DNA from: CAYYWV01 sp964531525
Lineage (GTDB): Bacteria; Pseudomonadota; Alphaproteobacteria; JAAXGF01
Assembly: GCA_964531525.1 (NCBI GenBank)
Contig: CAZHDF010000072.1
Coordinates: forward strand, 1-16,548
DNA: 16,548 nucleotides
Direction: 5' to 3'
Shown: one piece after another, positions 1 through 6,871 of the stretch
Layout of the letters: each line of letters begins with the position of its first letter
How positions within the stretch are numbered: position 1 is the first letter of the stretch
Translations under genes and position numbers: made by a program
Notes under the pieces: generated by a model
What the model saw: only the letters and a program-made list of their open reading frames with translations
Told to the model about the DNA's origin: nothing
Databases searched by the model: none

Positions 1-313
1 AGGCGTTGCTCTCCTCGGCGGTCGAGAAGCCGGCGTACTGGCGGATCGTCCAGGGGCGGTTCGCGTACATGGTCGCGCGCGGCCCGCGCAGGAAGGGCGC
101 GATCCCCGGCAGGCCGCCGAGATGCTCGATATCCTCGAGATCGGCCGCCGTATAGAGCGGCTTGACCGCGATGCCCTCGGGCGTCTCCCAGGTCAGGGTC
201 TCGGGGTCCTCGCCCTTGAGCTCGCGCCGCGCGAGCGCCGCCCAGTCGTCGAGCGTCGGGACCGCGAACCCGGCCGCCTCTTCGAGCGTCTTGTCCTTGG
301 GCGGTCGCGCCAT
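1..313 (-). CDS. scpA: Methylmalonyl-CoA mutase large (alpha) subunit, N-terminal part; gene runs off the window
   Basis: This is the N-terminal 104 codons of the adenosylcobalamin-dependent enzyme that interconverts methylmalonyl-CoA and succinyl-CoA, the last step of propionyl-CoA assimilation in the cytosol. Translating the minus strand from the ATG at 313 gives MARPPKDKTLEEAAGF, and ends in the family signature TMYANRPWTIRQYAGFST, which forms part of the substrate channel and includes the conserved Tyr. That block is nearly invariant from bacteria to mitochondria, so the identification is strong even though the catalytic barrel and B12 domain lie outside the window. A GGGAGGGAGG ribosome binding site lies just upstream of the ATG, and a promoter at 356-384 drives the gene independently of the HAD gene before it. 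Nothing abnormal is visible. Confidence 0.93.
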   Translation of the reverse strand, partial: MARPPKDKTLEEAAGFAVPTLDDWAALARRELKGEDPETLTWETPEGIAVKPLYTAADLEDIEHLGGLPGIAPFLRGPRATMYANRPWTIRQYAGFSTAEESNA

Positions 314-355
314 CCCGCCTCCCTCCCGGCTATCATCTCGCAACTGCGAAAGGAA

Positions 356-384
356 AGTATGACCGCGCCCAGGGCAACCGTCAA
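356..384 (-). promoter_or_regulatory. Sigma-70-type promoter of the methylmalonyl-CoA mutase gene
   Basis: Read on the minus strand, TTGACG (384-379) is separated by exactly 17 bases from CATACT (361-356). Transcription would start near 349, giving a leader of about 36 bases with a strong Shine-Dalgarno. The -10 CATACT is the same hexamer seen before the S8 protease gene. Both boxes and the spacing are seen directly; activity is inferred. Confidence 0.55.
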
Positions 385-393
385 CGCGGCCCC

Positions 394-1278
394 CTACCAG
401 ACGAAGGCAGCGGCGGCGAAGTCGGGGGCGGCGCCGGCCTCGGCGCAGGCGGCTTCGAGGCGGGCGGGGTCGGGAGGTGTAGCGCGGGCGACGCCCCAGG
501 CATCGGCGAGCAGGCCGCCGGTGATCAGGAGTGACGCGAGGCCCGCCGTCCGGGCGCCCGCGATATCGGTCGCGAGTCCGTCGCCGATCGCGAGCACGCG
601 GTCGCGCGCGACGCCGCCGAGCCTTGCGAAACAAAAGTCGTAGACCCCGGCATGGGGCTTGCCCTCATAGCGCACCGCGCCGCCGAGATCGGCGTAACGG
701 GCGGCGAGCGCGCCGGCGCAGGGCTCGCGCGCGCCGCCCCGGATCACGGCGAGATCGGGGTTGGCGCAGGCCATGGGCAGGCCGCGCGCGGCGGCGGCTT
801 CGAGCACTGCGTCGTAATCGGCGACCCGCGCCCGGGGCGGCGCGACATCGGTTTCGAGCCCGGTGACGAGCAGGAAGTCGGCGTCGCCGAGAGCGTCCAC
901 GCGGGCGTAGTCGAGATCGGCGAGAAGGTCGGCGTCCATCGCCTTGCCGATGTAGAAGTAGTTATGGCCGAGCGCCGCGCACCAGGGATCGGCGCGCGCC
1001 GCGAGCGCCGCGCGGGTCGCGTCGCCCGAAGTGACGATGGCGTCGTAATGCGCCTCGTCGATCCCCATGCGCGCGAGCGCCGCCGCCGCATGCGCCGCGC
1101 GCCTGGGCGCGTTCGACAGCAGCACCACGCGCTTGCCCGCCGCGCGCAATCGCGAAAGACAATCGACCGCGCCCGCATAGGGCGCGATCCCGTCGTGGAC
1201 CACGCCCCAGAGGTCGACCAGAAAGGCGTCGTACTCGGCGGCCAGCGCCGCCACGCCGGGAACGATGGGAATGCGCAC
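394..1278 (-). CDS. HAD-superfamily class IIA hydrolase (TIGR01459-like, NagD-related)
   Basis: This 294-residue protein is a HAD phosphatase-type hydrolase with the class IIA cap, cytosolic, of unknown substrate. Motif I is VDLWGVVHDG, with the nucleophile Asp22. The +2 position, usually the Asp that acts as acid/base, is Trp24. Motif II is LLSNAPR (Ser55), the motif III Lys is probably Lys207 in YEGKPH, and motif IV is GDGLATD (Asp233, Asp238). The DxWGV form of motif I is what I recall for the TIGR01459 subfamily, so the Trp is probably native rather than a mutation. The start is a GTG at 1278, preceded by CGGAGAG with short spacing; no in-frame ATG fits better. It lies 80 bp upstream of the mutase gene on the same strand, but that gene has its own promoter, so a functional link is not shown. 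Confidence 0.85.
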   Translation of the reverse strand: MRIPIVPGVAALAAEYDAFLVDLWGVVHDGIAPYAGAVDCLSRLRAAGKRVVLLSNAPRRAAHAAAALARMGIDEAHYDAIVTSGDATRAALAARADPWCAALGHNYFYIGKAMDADLLADLDYARVDALGDADFLLVTGLETDVAPPRARVADYDAVLEAAAARGLPMACANPDLAVIRGGAREPCAGALAARYADLGGAVRYEGKPHAGVYDFCFARLGGVARDRVLAIGDGLATDIAGARTAGLASLLITGGLLADAWGVARATPPDPARLEAACAEAGAAPDFAAAAFVW

Positions 1279-1378
1279 GATCTCTCCGGGATGACGCGGA
1301 ACGACGGCCCTTGTGCCACGGCGCGGGCGCGGGGGAAAGACGGAATCGGAATGAGAAGGAGGTCGACGTCGATTTCCC

Positions 1379-1403
1379 CCGACAAGCCCGCCGGGCTTGT
1401 CGG
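1379..1403. terminator. Strong GC hairpin between the HAD and EAL genes, possible terminator
   Basis: CCGACAAGCCC and GGGCTTGTCGG form a perfect 11-bp stem around a 3-base loop. It lies downstream of the EAL-domain gene and upstream of the HAD gene, where a terminator would be expected. Neither strand has a T run after the stem, so it is not a textbook Rho-independent terminator. It may instead act as a pause or mRNA 3'-end stabiliser. Confidence 0.35.
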
Positions 1404-1494
1404 CAAGCGCGACCGCGCGCCCGAGCTTATGCGAGGAAGCCTGCGTGGCGTCTGAACGCCCGACGAACGAAGGTTCGGCGGAAACGAATCGCGG

Positions 1495-2694
1495 CTATTC
1501 GCCCTCGCGGCTCAGGCGCGGGGCGCCGAACAGGTAGCCCTGGCCGAAATCGATGCCGTAGTCGAGCAACTCGACCACCTGGGCCTCGCTTTCGATCTTC
1601 TCGACGATGAGATAGATCCCGGCGCGGTCGAGCACTCGCAGCAGGCGGTGGACGTCGAGCCCGCCGTCGCCGTCGACGAGCCGGGCGAGGAGCGCGTCGG
1701 CCTCGACCTTGAGGAAGGAGACCTGACGATCGACCAGCTCGCCGACGTCGAGGTCGAGGGTCTCGATCTGGTCGATCGAGAAGCGGAACCCCATGTCGGC
1801 GAGGCGGCCGAGATTGGCGCGCACGCCGCCGTCGTGGCTCGCGAAGTCGGCCTGGGCGAACTCGAACACCAGGCTCGGCGCGAGCCGCTCGTTGCGTTCC
1901 ATGAAGTCGATGAACTCGGGGAAGAACGAGGTGTCGCGCAGGGTATGCGGCGAGATGTTGCAGAAGAAGCCGAGCTTGAGGTTGCGCCGCTGGGTGCGAC
2001 GAACGAGCTGGACGCAGCGGAACAGAAGGTTGTTGTCGATCGCGGTGATCAGCCCGGTGCGCTCGGCGACGGCGAGATACTTGGCGGGCTCGATCTCGGC
2101 GCCCTCGGGCGAGCGCAGGCGCGAGAAGGTCTCATAGAAGGTCGGCTTGCGCTGGGGCAGGCTGACCACGGGCTGGAGATAGACGTCGATCCGGCTGTGC
2201 TCGAGAGAATCGTGGATGAGGTCGAGCACCTCGTCGTCGCCGACGTCGCGCGGCGGGGCCGAGGGGCCGGTGACCGCGCGCGTCGAACGCCGGCGCTCAA
2301 GGGCGGGGTCGTCCTCGGGCGCCGCCTGGCGCAGCAGCGTTTCGAGCACCCGCATCTCGGCGGCGAGCTCGCCATAGCCGCGCCCGGGCAGGTTGGCGCG
2401 AGTCTCGTCGACCAGGGTGACGAGCTCGCGCAGTTCCTCGCGCAGAACCGTCACGCCCTCGGCGATCGAGGTTTGGGAACGGTGCAGGGCGCGTAGCATT
2501 TCGGCGAGCAGGCGGTCGCGGCGCGAGCGCGTGAGCGCGCCATGGATCAAGGCGCCGGTCAGCGCGATCGCCGCGCCGACCCCCGCCGAATAGGGCGCGC
2601 CGAGATCGCCCCCCCAGTTGGCGAGCGCGAAAACCGCGCCCCCCGCGAGAGCGAGATAGGCAAACGCGACGAGACCTTGCGTGAAAGCTGGCAT
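1495..2694 (-). CDS. Membrane-anchored degenerate EAL-domain protein, TipF-like
   Basis: Numbering is from the ATG at 2694 (399 residues). Two hydrophobic segments, about residues 4-24 and 33-54, are followed by a helical, probably coiled-coil stretch (about 60-125) and a C-terminal EAL domain (about 155-395). This is the layout of Caulobacter TipF, a c-di-GMP receptor needed for flagellum placement. The EAL motif reads Glu188-Thr-Phe. Asn246, Glu278, Lys329, Glu365 and Gln385 of the usual metal and ligand set are kept, but DDFG is replaced by Asp308-Gln-Ile-Glu, losing one metal-binding Asp. Binding of c-di-GMP without hydrolysis is therefore inferred. A TTG at 2709 would add five residues; neither start has a clear Shine-Dalgarno. 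It lies 99 bp after pyrD on the same strand and may be partly co-transcribed. No flagellar genes are in view, so the TipF assignment is by architecture only. Confidence 0.72.
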   Translation of the reverse strand: MPAFTQGLVAFAYLALAGGAVFALANWGGDLGAPYSAGVGAAIALTGALIHGALTRSRRDRLLAEMLRALHRSQTSIAEGVTVLREELRELVTLVDETRANLPGRGYGELAAEMRVLETLLRQAAPEDDPALERRRSTRAVTGPSAPPRDVGDDEVLDLIHDSLEHSRIDVYLQPVVSLPQRKPTFYETFSRLRSPEGAEIEPAKYLAVAERTGLITAIDNNLLFRCVQLVRRTQRRNLKLGFFCNISPHTLRDTSFFPEFIDFMERNERLAPSLVFEFAQADFASHDGGVRANLGRLADMGFRFSIDQIETLDLDVGELVDRQVSFLKVEADALLARLVDGDGGLDVHRLLRVLDRAGIYLIVEKIESEAQVVELLDYGIDFGQGYLFGAPRLSREGE

Positions 2695-2793
2695 TTGGAC
2701 CGGAATCAATCACCGACGCCCAGAGCCTCGCGCAAACCGCTTGAAAGAAGGTTAACGAAATCTGGATAACTCGCGGCGGCTTCGGCGCGCGGC

Positions 2794-3873
2794 CTATTCC
2801 GCGTCGACGCCGACCGCGTCGGCGATCCGCGAAAAGCCGTCGGCGGCGAGCCGCCGGGCGAGGCCGTCGACGATCTCGCCCACCAGCCCCGGCCCCCGGT
2901 AGACGAGCGCGGTATAGAGCTGGACCAGCGACGCGCCGGCGCGGATCTTGGCGTAGGCGTCGGCGGCGCTCGAAATCCCGCCGACCCCGACCAGCGGCAA
3001 GCGCCCCCCGGTCAGGCGACGGAAATCGGCGAGCACCTCGGTCGAGCGCGCGAACAGGGGCCGCCCGCTGAGCCCGCCGGTCTCGTCGGCATGGCGGCCC
3101 GCGACGCCGTCGCGCGAAAGCGTCGTGTTGCCGACGATCAGCCCGTCGAGGCCCGAATCGAGCGCCACCCGCGCGATATCGGCGCGCGCTTGCGCATCGA
3201 GGTCGGGCGCGACCTTGACGAGCAGCGGCACCGGTCGCGCGCCGGGGGGCGCGAGACGCGCGCGCGCCTCCATCAACGCCTCGACCAGCCGCGCGAGCGC
3301 GTCGCGGTCCTGAAGCCCGCGCAGGCCCGGCGTGTTGGGCGAGGAGACGTTGACCGCGAGATAATCGACCCGGTCGTGGAGCGCGGCGAGCCCGGCGACG
3401 TAATCGGCGACCGCGTCCTCGCTGTCGCGGTTCTTGCCGATATTGGCGCCGACGATGCCGCCGCGGCCGCGACGTCGGCCGAGCCGGGCGGCCACCACGT
3501 CGAGACCCGCGCCGTTAAAGCCCATGCGGTTGATAAGCGCCTCGTGATCGGGCAAGCGGAACAGGCGCGGGCGCGGATTGCCGGCCTGGGGGCGCGGGGT
3601 GACGGTGCCGACCTCGACGAAGCCGAAGCCGAGCGCGAGCGCGCCCTCGACCGCCTCGGCGTCCTTGTCGAAGCCCGCGGCCAGTCCGACCGGATTGGGA
3701 AAGTCGCGCCCGAACAGGGATATCCGCAAGCTGTCGGGCGCGGGGCAATGCGCGCCCAGGCCGACCCCGGCGGCGAGCGCGCGCACCGCCAGGCGATGCG
3801 CGATCTCGGGCGGCAAGAGGCGTAGCGCGCGAACGGCGAGATTGCGCCAATCGGCGCGGGTATCGGCGGCCAT
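2794..3873 (-). CDS. pyrD: Dihydroorotate dehydrogenase (quinone), class 2
   Basis: PyrD oxidises dihydroorotate to orotate in pyrimidine synthesis, passing electrons through FMN to membrane quinone. The 359-residue length and the N-terminal helical extension (about residues 1-45) mark the membrane-associated class 2 enzyme rather than class 1. Visible landmarks are GLAAGFDKDAE (64-73), NRMGFNGAG (115-123), NVSSPNTPGLR with catalytic Ser178, the LLVKVAPDL strand with its FMN-contacting Lys, GNTTLSR, and the C-terminal phosphate-binding GVGGISS followed by GASLVQLYTALVY. All expected residues are present. The ATG at 3873 follows GGAGGG at seven bases, a very good ribosome binding site. It is divergent from the S8 protease gene, with 95 bp between start codons. 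Confidence 0.96.
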   Translation of the reverse strand: MAADTRADWRNLAVRALRLLPPEIAHRLAVRALAAGVGLGAHCPAPDSLRISLFGRDFPNPVGLAAGFDKDAEAVEGALALGFGFVEVGTVTPRPQAGNPRPRLFRLPDHEALINRMGFNGAGLDVVAARLGRRRGRGGIVGANIGKNRDSEDAVADYVAGLAALHDRVDYLAVNVSSPNTPGLRGLQDRDALARLVEALMEARARLAPPGARPVPLLVKVAPDLDAQARADIARVALDSGLDGLIVGNTTLSRDGVAGRHADETGGLSGRPLFARSTEVLADFRRLTGGRLPLVGVGGISSAADAYAKIRAGASLVQLYTALVYRGPGLVGEIVDGLARRLAADGFSRIADAVGVDAE

Positions 3874-3956
3874 GGTATCCCTCCGGCGCGAAAGCTAACC
3901 CAGCGCGAGCGCGCCGACCAGGGCGGGATTCGCTGGGCGCGGCGAACGCGAAACGG

Positions 3957-3962
3957 CATACT
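3957..3962 (+). promoter_or_regulatory. Putative -10 box for leaderless transcription of the S8 protease gene
   Basis: CATACT ends six bases before the ATG at 3969, so a start point seven bases downstream of the hexamer would fall on the A of the start codon. No Shine-Dalgarno lies before the ATG and no convincing -35 is seen. The same hexamer is the -10 of the well-formed mutase promoter at 356-384, and the helicase gene shows the same spacing. Confidence 0.35.
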
Positions 3963-3968
3963 CGGCCC

Positions 3969-5133
3969 ATGATCCGAACCGCCGCCGCCCTTGCCTTCGC
4001 GCTCNNNNNNNNNNNNNNNNNNNNNNNNNNNNNNNNNNNNNNNNNNNNNNNNNNNNNNNNNNNNNNNNNNNNNNNNNNNNNNNNNNNNNNNNNNNNNNNN
4101 NNNNCGGCTCACGGTGACGCGAGTCGCGATCGCCGGGGCCATGCGCCGGATCGAGGCGCGGTACGACCGCGAAGACGGCGGCGGCCTGCGCCCCGACACG
4201 ATCGCCATCGCCGGCCCCGACTGCGCGGTCCGCGCCGCGCGGCGCATGGTCTACGGCGACGACGGCCGGGCCGAGGCGATCGTCGAACTCGACGCGGCGC
4301 TCGCCGAGACCGACCGGCGCGCGCCGGTCGATCCGCCCGTGCCGGCGGGGACCGATCCCGGGGGCGTGACCGTCGCGTTGATCGATTCGGGCGTCAACTA
4401 CCGCCTGCCCGCGATCGCCCGGGCGCTCGCCCGCGACGAGGGCGGCGCGATGCTGGGCTACGACTACTGGGACATGGACCCGCGCCCGTTCGACGCCAAC
4501 CCGGCGCGCTCGCCCTTCTTCCCGCAGCGCCACGGCACCCGGGTGGCGAGCGTTCTGTTGCGCGAGGGCGGCGCGATCCGGCTGATCCCCTACCGCTACC
4601 CGCGCCCCGATCCGACCCGCTGGCGGGCATTGGTCGACGACGCGGCGGCCAAGGGGGCGCGCATCGTCGTCATGGCCATGGGCTCGAACCGGGCCGAGCC
4701 CTGGGCCGATTTCGTCGCCGCCGTGAGGGCGCACCCCGGGGTTCTGTTCATCGTCTCGGCCGGGAACGACGGCCGCGATCTCGACCGCCGCCCGGTCTAT
4801 CCGGCGGCCTTCAACCTCGACAACATGATCGCCGTCGGCTCGGCCGATCCGCTGGGCGCGCCGGCGCCGGGCTCGAACTGGGGAAGCCGAACGGTCGATC
4901 TCCTGGTGCCGGGCGAGAGGATCGCCGTGACCGACTTCGCCGGGCGTCCGGCGCGCGCCTCGGGATCGAGCTTCGCGGTCCCGCGCCTCGGCGCGCTCGC
5001 CGCCCGGCTGCTCGCCCGCAACCCGGACTGGGACACCGCCCGGCTCAAGGCCGCGATCTTCTCGCGCGCCCGCATGACCGACGCCGCCGGCCCGCCGACC
5101 AGCCGCTACGGCTTTCTCGACCCCGAGGGCTGA
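3969..5133 (+). CDS. Secreted S8 (subtilisin-family) serine protease, interrupted by an assembly gap
   Basis: The gene probably starts at the ATG at 3969, where MIRTAAALAFAL looks like the beginning of a signal peptide; it then enters 100 N and resumes at 4105. The reading frame differs across the gap, which means nothing because the true gap length is unknown. After the gap comes about 90 residues with no recognised domain, then a subtilase fold with the whole catalytic set: Asp in ALIDSG (codon 4384), His in RHGTRVAS (4531), the oxyanion Asn in SAGNDG (4765) and Ser in GSSFAVP (4969). It ends at a TGA at 5131-5133, soon after the fold, with no C-terminal anchor, so a periplasmic or secreted enzyme is inferred. 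The target protein is unknown. It stands alone, divergent from pyrD and followed after 93 bp by the aminotransferase gene, which has its own promoter. Confidence 0.82.
4005..4104. other. Assembly gap of 100 N
   Basis: Exactly 100 consecutive N, the conventional placeholder for a scaffold gap of unknown size. It removes the end of the signal peptide and the start of the mature region of the S8 protease. The flanks join a plausible signal sequence to a protease body, so the scaffold join is believable, but more than one gene could be missing. Confidence 0.97.
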
Positions 5134-5148
5134 GGCGCAAAACGCCAT

Positions 5149-5177
5149 TTGGCAATCACCCGACGGCGGCCTAATCT
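5149..5177 (+). promoter_or_regulatory. Promoter candidate for the class IV aminotransferase gene
   Basis: TTGGCA (5149-5154) is followed after 17 bases by TAATCT (5172-5177), giving a predicted start near 5184 and a leader of about 43 bases. The -35 is good and the -10 weak. It lies wholly between the protease stop codon and the aminotransferase start. Confidence 0.38.
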
Positions 5178-5226
5178 GGCGCGACGAGCATACGCGATAG
5201 ACACAATCGGGGACGGACGGAACAAT

Positions 5227-6081
5227 ATGAAACACCTGCTTTACCTCGACGGAAAATGGGTCGAGGGCAACCCTCCGATCATGGGCGCGATGGACCAGGG
5301 GTTCTGGTTCGCGACCGGCGTTTTCGACGGCGCCCGGGCCTTCGACGGGGTCGCGCCCGATCTCGACCGCCATTGCGAACGCGCCCTGCGCTCGGCGGCC
5401 TTCATGGGCATGAACACGACCCAGACCGCCGAGGAACTGGTCGCGATCGCGCTCGAGGGCTGCGCCAAGTTCGACAAGGGGACGCAGCTCTACATCCGGC
5501 CGATCTTCTACCCGAAAGACGGCTTCCTGGTGCCCGATCCCGATTCGACGCGCTTCATGCTCAGCATCTACGAAGCCCCGCTGCCCGAGCCCAAGGGCTT
5601 TTCGGTCCATCTTTCGCGCTACCGCCGCCCCTCGCCCGAGACCGCGCCGACCCAGGCCAAGGCCTGCTGCCTCTATCCGATCTCGGGCATGGCGATCCGC
5701 GAGGCCGTCGACAAGGGCTTCGACAACGCCGTGCTGCTCGATCCCAGCGGCAACGTCGCCGAATACGCGACCTCGAACCTGTGGATCGCCAAGGACGGCG
5801 TCGCGATCACGCCGGTCGCCAACGGCACCTTCCTCAACGGCATCACCCGCCAGCGGATCATCAAACTGCTGCGCGAAACCGGGGTCGAGGTGGTCGAGAA
5901 GACCGTCACCTGGGACGAGGTCAAGACCGCCGACGAGGTGTTCTCGACCGGCAACTACGCCAAGGTGACGCCGGTGATCCGGGTCGAGGACCGCACGCTC
6001 CAGCCCGGCCCGATCTACCGCCAGGCGCGCGAGCTCTACTTCGCCTTCGCCCGCGACAGCGCGCTTAAGGTTCCGGGGTAG
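5227..6081 (+). CDS. Class IV PLP aminotransferase, branched-chain (IlvE) type
   Basis: This 284-residue fold-type IV aminotransferase would transfer an amino group between a branched-chain or related amino acid and 2-oxoglutarate in the cytosol. Catalytic Lys145 lies in TQAKACCLYP, the cofactor-contacting Glu179 in NVAEYATSNLW, and the phosphate-binding stretch FLNGITRQRIIKL and the STGNYAKVTPV segment are intact. The N-terminal FDGARAFDGVAPDLDRHC block matches a short alphaproteobacterial branch annotated as branched-chain aminotransferase. It differs from E. coli IlvE around the lysine (Cys-Cys where IlvE has Gly-Gly), so substrate specificity is uncertain and D-amino acids or amines are possible. 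The ATG at 5227 follows GGACGGAC with good spacing; an upstream extension to 5149 is open but contains the promoter and has no family support. No ilv or leu genes are nearby. Confidence 0.85.
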   Translation: MKHLLYLDGKWVEGNPPIMGAMDQGFWFATGVFDGARAFDGVAPDLDRHCERALRSAAFMGMNTTQTAEELVAIALEGCAKFDKGTQLYIRPIFYPKDGFLVPDPDSTRFMLSIYEAPLPEPKGFSVHLSRYRRPSPETAPTQAKACCLYPISGMAIREAVDKGFDNAVLLDPSGNVAEYATSNLWIAKDGVAITPVANGTFLNGITRQRIIKLLRETGVEVVEKTVTWDEVKTADEVFSTGNYAKVTPVIRVEDRTLQPGPIYRQARELYFAFARDSALKVPG

Positions 6082-6127
6082 GCTTCCGGCCTCGGATTCC
6101 GCCCCTCGGACATCTCCGATTTTTTAC

Positions 6128-6143
6128 TGGACCGATCGGTCCG
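6128..6143. promoter_or_regulatory. TetR-family operator O1, upstream of the regulator gene
   Basis: GGACCGATCGGTCC (6129-6142) is a perfect 14-bp palindrome, 34 bp before the GTG start candidate of the TetR gene. Its size, symmetry and GACC/GGTC core are what I recall for operators of NemR-type TetR proteins. A related site, O2, lies before the next gene. Autorepression is inferred. Confidence 0.65.
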
Positions 6144-6200
6144 GAACCTGTACTCAGGACCGTGACGGAGCCTTGAGTGAAACCACCACCGGCGGAGGGC

Positions 6201-6782
6201 ATGGCGCGACCGCGCGAATTCGACACCGACGACGCCCTCGACCGGGCGATGGAGGTGTTCTGGCGCCACGGCTTCGAGGCGACCTCGCTGGTCGATCTCA
6301 CCGCCGCCATGGGAATCAGCAAGTCGAGCCTTTACGAGACCTATGGCAACAAGCACGACCTCTTCCTCGCCGCGCTCGGGCGCTATGCCGACAGCCGCCT
6401 CGGCCAGGCGGTCGCGATCCTCGAGAGCGACCTTCCGGGACGCGAGGCGATCGCCGCCGTGTTCGACCTTCTGCTCGCGCGCGCGCTTTCCGGGAACACG
6501 CGAAACGGCTGCTTTCTCACCAACTGCGCGAGCGAGATGGCGCCCCACGACCCGGACGCCGAGCGCCGCGTCATCGCCGCGCTCGGCCGCATGGAGGACG
6601 CCTTTGCCCGCGCGGTCGAACGCGGCCAGGCCGCCGGCGATATCCCGCGCCGCCACGAAGCCCGGGCGCTCGCCCGATTTCTGGTCACCAGCGCCAATGG
6701 CCTTCAGATCATGCGCAAGGCGGGGCGCGACCGGGAGATGCTGGAGGACGTGAAGCGCATCGTCCTCGCAGCCCTCGGCTGA
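6201..6782 (+). CDS. TetR/AcrR-family repressor, NemR-like
   Basis: This 193-residue one-component regulator has an N-terminal helix-turn-helix (about residues 8-55, with TSLVDLTAAMGISKSSLYETYGNK as the DNA-binding core) and a helical C-terminal ligand domain. Two cysteines, Cys104 and Cys109 in NGCFLTNCASE, lie at the start of the C-terminal domain, close to the position of the redox-active Cys106 of E. coli NemR, so sensing of electrophiles by thiol modification is inferred. An Old Yellow Enzyme gene follows directly, as in nemRA, and a palindromic operator lies upstream. Start choice is open. The ATG at 6201 begins the typical MARPREFD, but its GGAGGG is only about two bases away; the GTG at 6177 has GGAG six bases upstream and would add eight residues. 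Confidence 0.88.
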   Translation: MARPREFDTDDALDRAMEVFWRHGFEATSLVDLTAAMGISKSSLYETYGNKHDLFLAALGRYADSRLGQAVAILESDLPGREAIAAVFDLLLARALSGNTRNGCFLTNCASEMAPHDPDAERRVIAALGRMEDAFARAVERGQAAGDIPRRHEARALARFLVTSANGLQIMRKAGRDREMLEDVKRIVLAALG

Positions 6783-6827
6783 TTCCGATCGCCGCGCCGC
6801 CTGATTTTTGCTTTTTTTTGCTCGTTT

Positions 6828-6843
6828 TGAACCATTCAGTCCA
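6828..6843. promoter_or_regulatory. Second TetR-family operator O2, before the Old Yellow Enzyme gene
   Basis: TGAACCATTCAGTCCA matches O1 (6128-6143, TGGACCGATCGGTCCG) at 11 of 16 positions with no gap, keeping the TGRAC and GTCC outer arms. It is a poorer palindrome than O1 and lies in a T-rich spacer 28 bp before the Old Yellow Enzyme ATG. It suggests that the repressor also controls this gene locally, but this is inferred from two sites only. Confidence 0.45.
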
Positions 6844-6871
6844 AAAAAAGAACGGCCACGGAGAATTCGAA

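Noticed and set aside
2746..2766. GGTTAAC and TCTGGATAA near the TipF-like gene as CtrA or DnaA sites
   Set aside because: No TTAA-N7-TTAA pair is present and the DnaA-like sequence has only 7/9 matches; single half-sites are not enough.
3969..4130. Apparent frameshift in the S8 protease
   Set aside because: The frame change occurs only across the 100-N placeholder, whose length is arbitrary, so no real frameshift can be claimed.
5134..5146. GGCG-CAAAA-CGCC hairpin followed by ATTT after the protease gene
   Set aside because: A 4-bp stem with three Ts is too weak to call a terminator.
3895..5610. A 571-codon minus-strand frame across the N gap
   Set aside because: It lies opposite the S8 protease and aminotransferase genes and crosses the gap. 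The translation is Arg/Asp-rich with no family features.
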